Shown here: in pieces, positions 1 through 5,800 of the stretch | Numbering within the stretch: position 1 is the first letter of the stretch | How the letters are laid out: each line of letters begins with the position of its first letter | From: a bacterium | GTDB lineage: Bacteria > Bacteroidota > Bacteroidia > Bacteroidales > Bacteroidaceae | Reading direction: 5' to 3' | DNA length: 6,576 nt | Assembly: GCA_004559785.1 (NCBI GenBank) | Contig: SFXD01000098.1 | Coordinates: 1-6,576 of the forward strand | Position numbers and translations under genes: made by a program | The notes under the pieces: model-generated | What the model was told of the DNA's origin: nothing | The model's database searches: none | What the model saw: only the letters and a program-made list of their open reading frames with translations

Positions 1-159
1 GGTCATGACATTACTCTTGCTGCTCCTGCAACAGCCCTCAAGCTGGCAAGCATTCCCGCTGGCACATACGCCATTGAGTATACCAATACAACTGCTTGGA
101 CAGGTTCTTACAAGAAGGTTTACAAGGTCATCAAGGTTGTTAACAACAACAACAACTAA
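1..159 (+). CDS. 3' end of an unidentified protein with a poly-Asn C-terminus (5' truncated)
   Basis: The reading frame is open from the first base to a TAA at 157-159 and gives 52 residues of a C-terminus. The visible part is rich in Thr, Ala, Tyr and Val, with alternating hydrophobic residues in the stretch IPAGTYAIEYTNTTAW and in YKKVYKVIKVV. This suggests beta strands of a secreted or surface protein. It ends in five consecutive asparagines, all encoded by AAC. I do not recognise the family from this fragment. Because the next genes are fimbrillin-like, an upstream fimbrial subunit is possible, but this is inference from position only. GC content is about 46 percent by hand count, lower than the roughly 60 percent of counted stretches in the downstream genes. 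Downstream lie two hairpins that may separate it transcriptionally from the next gene. Confidence 0.7.
   Translation, partial: GHDITLAAPATALKLASIPAGTYAIEYTNTTAWTGSYKKVYKVIKVVNNNNN
142..156 (+). repeat. (AAC)5 trinucleotide run at the end of the upstream gene
   Basis: Five perfect AAC codons directly before the TAA stop encode a five-Asn tail. Short trinucleotide runs can change copy number by slippage without disturbing the frame. Here that would only alter the length of the Asn tail. Confidence 0.75.
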
Positions 160-190
160 TCTTGTTTGACTTTCTCTTTAACACTCCCTT

Positions 191-208
191 CCCCTCAGTG
201 AGGAGGGG
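191..208 (+). terminator. GC-rich hairpin downstream of the first gene, possible weak terminator
   Basis: CCCCTC at 191-196 pairs perfectly with GAGGGG at 203-208 around a 6-nt loop. It lies 32 nt after the stop codon of the upstream gene. The bases that follow (CTTATAG) are not a clear T tract, so intrinsic termination is only a possibility. The GGGG and CCCC arms could alternatively pair with the arms of the next hairpin. Confidence 0.35.
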
Positions 209-224
209 CTTATAGATGCAATAG

Positions 225-252
225 CCGGACGGGGTTGAATGTCCCCGTCCGG
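225..252 (+). promoter_or_regulatory. Perfect 10-bp hairpin immediately upstream of the fimbrillin-like gene start
   Basis: CCGGACGGGG at 225-234 is the exact reverse complement of CCCCGTCCGG at 243-252, with the 8-nt loop TTGAATGT. A G-T wobble (224 with 253) can extend the stem. The stem ends 5 nt before the ATG at 258, so if transcribed it would occupy the place of a ribosome binding site. No T run follows, which argues against a standard intrinsic terminator. It could control translation of the next gene, mark an mRNA processing site, or end the upstream transcript by another route. The structure is directly visible; its role is not. Confidence 0.5.
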
Positions 253-257
253 TAACA

Positions 258-1517
258 ATGGAAATGAAGATTGGGAAGATACATAATATATATATAATAA
301 GGTGCAAGGTCATTGCCTCCATTCTGGTTCTTGCCACCATATTCCACTCCTGCTCGAGCGAACGGGATGAGGATGTCGTGCCAGACGTGCCAAGCACTCC
401 TGCCAAGAGCATAGGGTTCATGGGGGAGACTCCCAGCGTGGAGAACCTCACCAGGGCTGGCTACGTGGGGCTGGAGAACTTGGTGAACAACTTCAAGGTA
501 TGGGGGTCCAAGACCATGGAGGGCAATGCCACTGCCGGATTCTCCGACATGCAGCACGTGATGCAGGGCTACAAGGTGCTTTGGAAGGAGAACACCGCAG
601 GCTCCACCGTCACCAATACCGCCGACTGGGAGTACGTGGGCATATACAATTCCGACCTCGCACTGGGGCAGACAGCCAAGTACTGGGATTTCTCCGCCAC
701 CTCCTACCGCTTCTACGGCATGGCACCATACGGCGACAGCAAGCCAACGGTCAGCGCGGACGGCTCAACTGCCTCATTCTCCTACCAGTACGACTTTGCG
801 GATCAGGCAACATCCGCCTCTATACCATACTACAGCGACCTGTGGATCTCGGACAACGGACGCACAGTCCTCCCCCCGTCCACTACGCTCTCGCCCAGAT
901 ATGCCACCGACGTGTGCCTCACCTTCCACTCGCCCATCACCCGGGTGCGCTTCGCATTCCGCTACCCCGACGACATAGAGCCGCAGAGGGTGAACATACG
1001 CAACGTCTCCTTCGCCGACAGCAGATGGACTGACTCCTCCGGCCCCACCCTCGCCACCACTCCCGTCAAGGCAACCCTGGGCATCCGCTATCCCCTGACA
1101 GGGACGGTGACAGAGGCTTCAACGCAGTGGACAGGCATCACGGGCGGCAGGCTAAAGATGACCATACCATACGAGGAGACACCTATCCATGTAGGGGCGG
1201 ACGAGACGAAGAAGTGGTACTACGTGCTGCCTCTCAGCAAGATACCAGGCTACGACGACAACGGTACACCCGACGACACCTCTGACGACAATGGTTACAG
1301 CCTGTCCACGCCCTACGAACAGGGTTCATACACGCTGACGGCTCGCATCAACGGCAAGGTCAAGACAGCCACCGTGCCTGCCGAACTGCTGCAATGGAAG
1401 GAGGGCTTCTCCTATACCTACTACTTCAAGATTACCGACGTGGGCATTACCTTCGACCACTACGTTGAGGTCTATACCCATTGGCAGGCAGGAGTGAGCG
1501 AGGATACGGAATGGTGA
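258..1517 (+). CDS. Fimbrillin-like lipoprotein (Mfa_like_1 type)
   Basis: A 419-residue protein that looks like a Bacteroidales fimbrillin-family lipoprotein, a subunit or accessory protein of outer-membrane-anchored type V pili. Residues 15-31 form a hydrophobic export segment, followed by the candidate lipid-attachment Cys32 (FHSC, then SSERDED, a typical acidic tether). After a short strand (about 50-56) comes TRAG at 65-68. In FimA and Mfa1 of Porphyromonas gingivalis an Arg-Ala bond after the first strand is cut during maturation. Other family-like features are the FYGMAPYG stretch in the first half, the VCLTFHSPITRVRFAF core strands, WKEGFSYTYYFKI at 380-392 and the C-terminal HWQAG at 408-412. 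An Asp-rich loop at 333-345 could bind calcium. There is no clear Shine-Dalgarno sequence. A second ATG at 264 (Met3) begins MKIGK, a commoner style of start, and may be the true one. The next gene starts 91 nt downstream. Family assignment is from pattern recognition, without a database search. Confidence 0.82.
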   Translation: MEMKIGKIHNIYIIRCKVIASILVLATIFHSCSSERDEDVVPDVPSTPAKSIGFMGETPSVENLTRAGYVGLENLVNNFKVWGSKTMEGNATAGFSDMQHVMQGYKVLWKENTAGSTVTNTADWEYVGIYNSDLALGQTAKYWDFSATSYRFYGMAPYGDSKPTVSADGSTASFSYQYDFADQATSASIPYYSDLWISDNGRTVLPPSTTLSPRYATDVCLTFHSPITRVRFAFRYPDDIEPQRVNIRNVSFADSRWTDSSGPTLATTPVKATLGIRYPLTGTVTEASTQWTGITGGRLKMTIPYEETPIHVGADETKKWYYVLPLSKIPGYDDNGTPDDTSDDNGYSLSTPYEQGSYTLTARINGKVKTATVPAELLQWKEGFSYTYYFKITDVGITFDHYVEVYTHWQAGVSEDTEW

Positions 1518-1612
1518 GTAGAGAGACTAGAGGAACTAGAAAAACTAGAGGAACTAGAGAGACTATAAAAACTAGAGGGGCTATAAAGACTATATAGACT
1601 ATATAGAGATGA
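1514..1612 (+). repeat. 9-nt tandem repeat filling the spacer between the two lipoprotein genes
   Basis: Consensus RRRACTAKA. The C of CTA falls at 1527, 1536, 1545, 1554, 1563, 1572, 1581, 1590 and 1599, an unbroken 9-nt register of nine units. Degenerate flanking units overlap the stop codon of the preceding gene and the start codon of the next (GTGAGTAGA and TAGAGATGA). Early units end in CTAGA; later ones drift to CTATA. Five CTAG tetramers occur within 50 nt. Because the period is a multiple of three, copy-number change would alter spacer length without altering frame. Origin and function are unknown to me. Confidence 0.9.
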
Positions 1613-2766
1613 AGACATACGACACATATAAGTTGGTTGGGGTTGTAGCAGCACTGCTGTTGATGCTGGCTTCATGCAGCAGCGACGAGGTGGGTGGTAC
1701 ACCCGAGGCACTGGGCAGCAATGCCTTCTCGGTCAGTGTTTGCGTGCAGACGGGGCATGATGGGACGCGTGCTCCCGGCGACCCCGGCGACGATACCATG
1801 CTGCCGGCACCGAGTTACCTATACCTCTGGGCTATCGTGCGTTACGAAGCAGATGCCACAGACAAGCGGCATTACCGCTACCTCGCCATCGACACACAGG
1901 CCGACCAATGGAAATGGACTCCTGACGGGGACTATCCTGACCACAGGTACGTCTTAGACGACCTGATTGTCTTCGACTGCGGCGACAACCGCCTTGCCCC
2001 CGGCAGCAAGATATACATCTATGCCATAGCATCAAGGGTGTCGTTGGATTACGCACTCAGAAATTACAGCTCTCTCTCATCCTACCTGAATGAGTCGGGA
2101 GAAATTTCGTGGACGGATGGACAGTCGTTGGCTGGCTATCCCTTCTCCTCACTTGCGATTAACAACATTCCCGCCTCCTTGTCGGCAGGTACGGCGGCTA
2201 AGCAGAGGAGCGATGCCCTGCGCGACCTCTACGGTACGCCCGTCCACCAGGTGGCTGACAACCAGTTGAGCGTCGATGCGAATGGCATTGTGGACAGCCC
2301 CGGCGGCACGATAAGGCTCTACCATTGTGCCGCACGCGTGGACGTGACGTGGGAGGTGGCAGCATACGACGATGCAGGCAATGTAGACTACGACAAGACG
2401 CTCGACCTACAGTCGACGACAGCCTTAGAGGGCATCCTGCTGCAAGGACTCCCGACGAGCCTCAAGGTGTTCCAGCCCACGCAGAACGTGGCGACGGGCG
2501 GCACGTACGATGCTTTGCTGGCTCATTCCACTGTCGATGCAGTAAGCAAGATAACGCCTGGCAACCAGTGGATAGGGCGTGCCGTGGCATACGTGACGCA
2601 ACCCTATACTTCCGGCTATAGAACGGATGGCAAGATAGGTTATAGGGTCTCCTTTTCCAACCCCTCGGGAGGCACGGAGAAGTCCGACGTGACAAGCTCC
2701 ACGCCCTCAGCCACCAACACCACCTACACCACATGGTACAGGGTGAATGCCAGGATAAAGGAATGA
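1609..2766 (+). CDS. Putative fimbrillin-like lipoprotein, second gene of the cluster
   Basis: A 385-residue predicted lipoprotein. Residues 9-22 are hydrophobic and lead into LASC with Cys23, followed by SSDE, a convincing lipobox. The mature part resembles Bacteroidales fimbrial subunits: a short strand at 40-47, then GTRAPG at 52-57 with a candidate Arg-Ala maturation site, then YLYLWAIVRYEAD (70-82) and KIYIYAIAS (134-142). Further on are CAARVDVTWEV (240-250), WIGRAVAYVTQPY (321-333), YRVSF (345-349) and a C-terminal WYRVNARIKE (376-385). No catalytic motif is visible. It is too diverged for me to name a particular Mfa or Fim class. The start follows the 9-nt repeat and opens MKTYDTYKL. 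There is no strong Shine-Dalgarno sequence; the leader is A-rich, as is common in this phylum. It probably acts with its neighbours at the outer membrane. A general surface lipoprotein outside the pilus system remains possible. Confidence 0.72.
   Translation: MKTYDTYKLVGVVAALLLMLASCSSDEVGGTPEALGSNAFSVSVCVQTGHDGTRAPGDPGDDTMLPAPSYLYLWAIVRYEADATDKRHYRYLAIDTQADQWKWTPDGDYPDHRYVLDDLIVFDCGDNRLAPGSKIYIYAIASRVSLDYALRNYSSLSSYLNESGEISWTDGQSLAGYPFSSLAINNIPASLSAGTAAKQRSDALRDLYGTPVHQVADNQLSVDANGIVDSPGGTIRLYHCAARVDVTWEVAAYDDAGNVDYDKTLDLQSTTALEGILLQGLPTSLKVFQPTQNVATGGTYDALLAHSTVDAVSKITPGNQWIGRAVAYVTQPYTSGYRTDGKIGYRVSFSNPSGGTEKSDVTSSTPSATNTTYTTWYRVNARIKE
2740..2755 (+). repeat. Direct repeat copy 1, inside the 3' end of the second lipoprotein gene
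   Basis: AGGGTGAATGCCAGGA matches the sequence at 2812-2827 in 15 of 16 positions. This copy encodes RVNAR near the C-terminus of the lipoprotein. The two copies are 72 nt apart, a multiple of three. Confidence 0.75.
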
Positions 2767-2811
2767 CCATACACAGAAGAGAAACAGAACGGAAGGCTAC
2801 CTACGCAAAAT

Positions 2812-2827
2812 AGGGTGAATGACAGGA
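2812..2827 (+). repeat. Direct repeat copy 2, in the leader of the beta-helix gene
   Basis: AGGGTGAATGACAGGA is a near-identical, same-frame copy of 2740-2755, lying in the 69-nt spacer. Its 3' AGGA also supplies the Shine-Dalgarno-like sequence for the following gene. This suggests the spacer, or part of it, derived from a small duplication of the preceding gene's end. Confidence 0.7.
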
Positions 2828-2829
2828 AA
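2824..2829 (+). promoter_or_regulatory. Possible ribosome binding site for the beta-helix gene
   Basis: AGGAAA lies 6 nt before the ATG at 2836 and is the best Shine-Dalgarno-like sequence in front of any of the three complete starts. It supports 2836 over the in-frame GTG at 2815 and the ATG at 2848. It is not decisive, because Bacteroidetes often initiate without such a site. Confidence 0.45.
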
Positions 2830-2835
2830 TTGACA

Positions 2836-5800
2836 ATGAACGGAAAGATGAAGACAAGATATGACATACGGTACATGTCCGGCTTGCACCGCCTCTGCCT
2901 TGCGGCATGGCTGATGCTCGGCATCACCATTGCCCTGCACGCCCAGACCGACTACCTGACGAGATACGTGGCTACCACCGTCAAGTATGGCGGCACCAAC
3001 TATACGGGCAGCTATACCAACTCGGGACTCAGTTGGGCATCCCCCAAGTCGAACGTACAGGATGCCATCAACGACCTTCGCAGCTACATGGTCACCAACG
3101 GCATCACCTCGGGTGGCAAGATATACGTGGCATCCGGTACCTACACGCCTACCGAAAGTACAGAGGAGAGCGGAGGTACCACGCTCAACCTTTCCTTCAA
3201 GATGTTCTCCGGCATCAGCGTATACGGAGGCTTCAATGCCGACGATGCAGAGGTAGACGATGCCAACGCAGACGGCACGGCAGGTCGTCTCTATGCTTAC
3301 CAGAAGCGTCAGCTCGTCAACTACGAAGGCACGGATGCAGGTACCTACTTCTCGCCCTCGGCAGGCGGCAAGCCTGTCAGGCTGAAGTACGTCTCCACCC
3401 TGTCGGGCAACCTCAACCGCAACCGTGTCAGCAACCTCGAATGGAACGACTCGCGCCAGAACTATACCGTGACATACCCTGGCAACACCTACCACGTAGT
3501 CTTCTTTGCCACCAACGGCTTTGACGAGAGTGGGCGTGCCAAGCCCTTGCAGGAGAGCTCCGTGCTGAACGGATTCCGCATACAGTACGGCTATGCCAAC
3601 AACAACGATGCCGTAAACCGCTACCACACCGCCTACGGAGGTGGCGTGTATGCCGTGGACGGCGCAAGCGTGGAGTATTGCGAGGTAAGCTACTGTACCG
3701 CCACTCGCAACGGCGGAGCCGTCTATTGTGACGGCGGCGGCGACATCAGCCACTGCTTCCTGCACACCAACCAGGCACAGGGCATGGGCATCCTATACGG
3801 GCAGGGCGGAGCCGTCATGCTCGACGGCAAGGGCAGCGTAAGCCACTCGTACCTTATAAATAATTATGCGCGCGAGGGAGGTGCCATAGCTCTGACAGAT
3901 GCCGAAGACCTGGGGCGCAACAACACGTACCAGTATGCCTCGTCGGTGGTAAGTTGCCTCGTGGCAAACAACACGGCGGCTTCCGAGGGCGGAGGCATCT
4001 ACATCAACCATGGTGGCGTGTTAGACAACACGGGCATCTACCGCAACCGCTGCAACGGAACGGGAGTCATAGTGGGTGGCACGGCTAACGGACAGGCCGC
4101 CAACCTGTATGCAGGCGAGGCAACCCGTGTGTACAACTCCACCATCTGGGGAGGTTCGCTCGGAACGTCGGCAGACAGCCGCGATGACATACAGTATGCC
4201 ACCAATGTCAAGGAGGGTCAGGAGCGACCCCTGCTGGCATACGTTGCCATCAGCCGCCACGACGAGGCGGACTGGACCTACACGCGCAAGAAGAACGTCT
4301 TCGGCGTGGCAGACGACAATGTCAGCACGAGTGCCTCGGGCAATTCCTACCGATACCTTGCCCTGAAGAAACCTACCGCCGAGACGGGAGTCATGACATC
4401 CGTCACGGGAAGCGACTACCTCACCACCTACGACTGGCAGCCCTACTTCTTCTCAGCCATTGCCGTGGCAGGCGTGCAGCATCGTGACCTCCCTGCCGAG
4501 AGCGGTGTGGACCTCGGTCTGCCTGCAACCATCACCGACATCGTTGGCGATGACTTCACGCCCACAGCCACCCTTGGTCCGCGTACGGCACAGATAGAGG
4601 TGGCAACCCCCGGTACCTCGGCAAGCGTGGTGTCCGGCCAGCAGGGCACGGGCAAGGTATACACTCTGTACGTAGACCCAAACAGAACCTCGGACATGAC
4701 ACCCGACCCATCCGGCAACTACCTGAAGGCAGGAGCCTCGTGGGACACTCCCCTCAACAACCTCCGCATGGCACTCGCCTTCTTCCGACGTGTGTCTCAG
4801 GGCGAGACGGGGCTTAAGGATGCCGATGGCAACGACGTGGCGTGGGATGGCTCCTGCCGCTATCAGGTAGTCGTCAAGGAGGGAACTTTGCATCCCACCA
4901 TCAATACGGGTACTGCCACGTTGCGCTCCTCGTCCATCTGGATGGTGGACAACGTGTCGGTATACGGAGGATTCGATACCTCGCTGAGCGGAACTGACAT
5001 AGACGCTCGCAACCCCGTCAGCCACCCCTCTGTAATCTCCGGTCAGGTGATGAACGAGGGCTTCGCCTATAACTCGGCAACCCTCGTACAGTTTGGCAAC
5101 GTGGATGGAGCCCTACTCGACGGTTTCTGCCTCACCCTTGCCAATGCTGCCAGCCAGAGCAACTATCCAGCCGACGGCAAGGGCGGAGCGATACGTGTGC
5201 GCAACGACAAGAGGATGTACACTGATGCCAGCGGATGGCATGTGCAGGACGTTTCGGACGGCAATCGCAAGACAATGACATCCAACCAGATACGCAACTG
5301 CATAGTGTCCAACTGCGGAGCCTTGGACGGAGCAGCCATATACATCGACACGGAGAATGCCTCCACCACCACGCTGGAGAACGTCATAGCGCACAACAAC
5401 GGCACCAACTTCAACTCCACGGGCAACATAGCGCAGAACGAGTCCTACTCTGCCCTCACTCCCGACGGCCGCTCGCACAGCGTCATCTACGTGGGAGCCA
5501 ATTCCACTGCAAACATCAGTCATTGCGACGTATTGCGCAACGTGGGCTACGGCATATACCTCGATGGCGGCACTGCCAACGTGACGAACAGCCTCTTCTA
5601 TGCCAACCTCGACAAGGAGCGTACCGAGACCAACGGCTTCGACCCTAACTCCACCCAGCCCAAGGCGCCCAGGCTGATGCAGCCCATCCACATGGATGGC
5701 ACAGCCACCCTTTCGGGTAGCAACAACCTCTTCGACGACACGGCCGATGCCACTTGCCAGACGGTCGGCACAGCCGTCTTCGACTATACGTTCGTCACAG

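Noticed and set aside
160..257. Bacteroidetes promoter (TTTG at -33 and TAnnTTTG at -7)
   Set aside because: A TTTG occurs at 165-168, but no matching -7 element lies at the right distance, so a promoter cannot be placed.
1514..1612. CRISPR array
   Set aside because: The 9-nt units are directly abutting with no spacers, and no cas genes are visible.
1472..1711. Minus-strand frame with Ser-Leu-Tyr repeats
   Set aside because: The repeats are the antisense reading of the 9-nt tandem repeat and run into two well-supported genes on the other strand. No independent evidence for a gene.
2797..3765. 322-codon open frame on the minus strand
   Set aside because: It lies wholly opposite the beta-helix gene and its spacer. 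Its composition (Val, Gly, Ala, His rich, no domain pattern) is what the antisense of GC-rich third positions gives. The + frame has a signal peptide and clear repeats.
4453..5025. 190-codon open frame on the minus strand
   Set aside because: Also antisense to the beta-helix gene; its low-complexity Val, Gly, His composition matches the other shadows.
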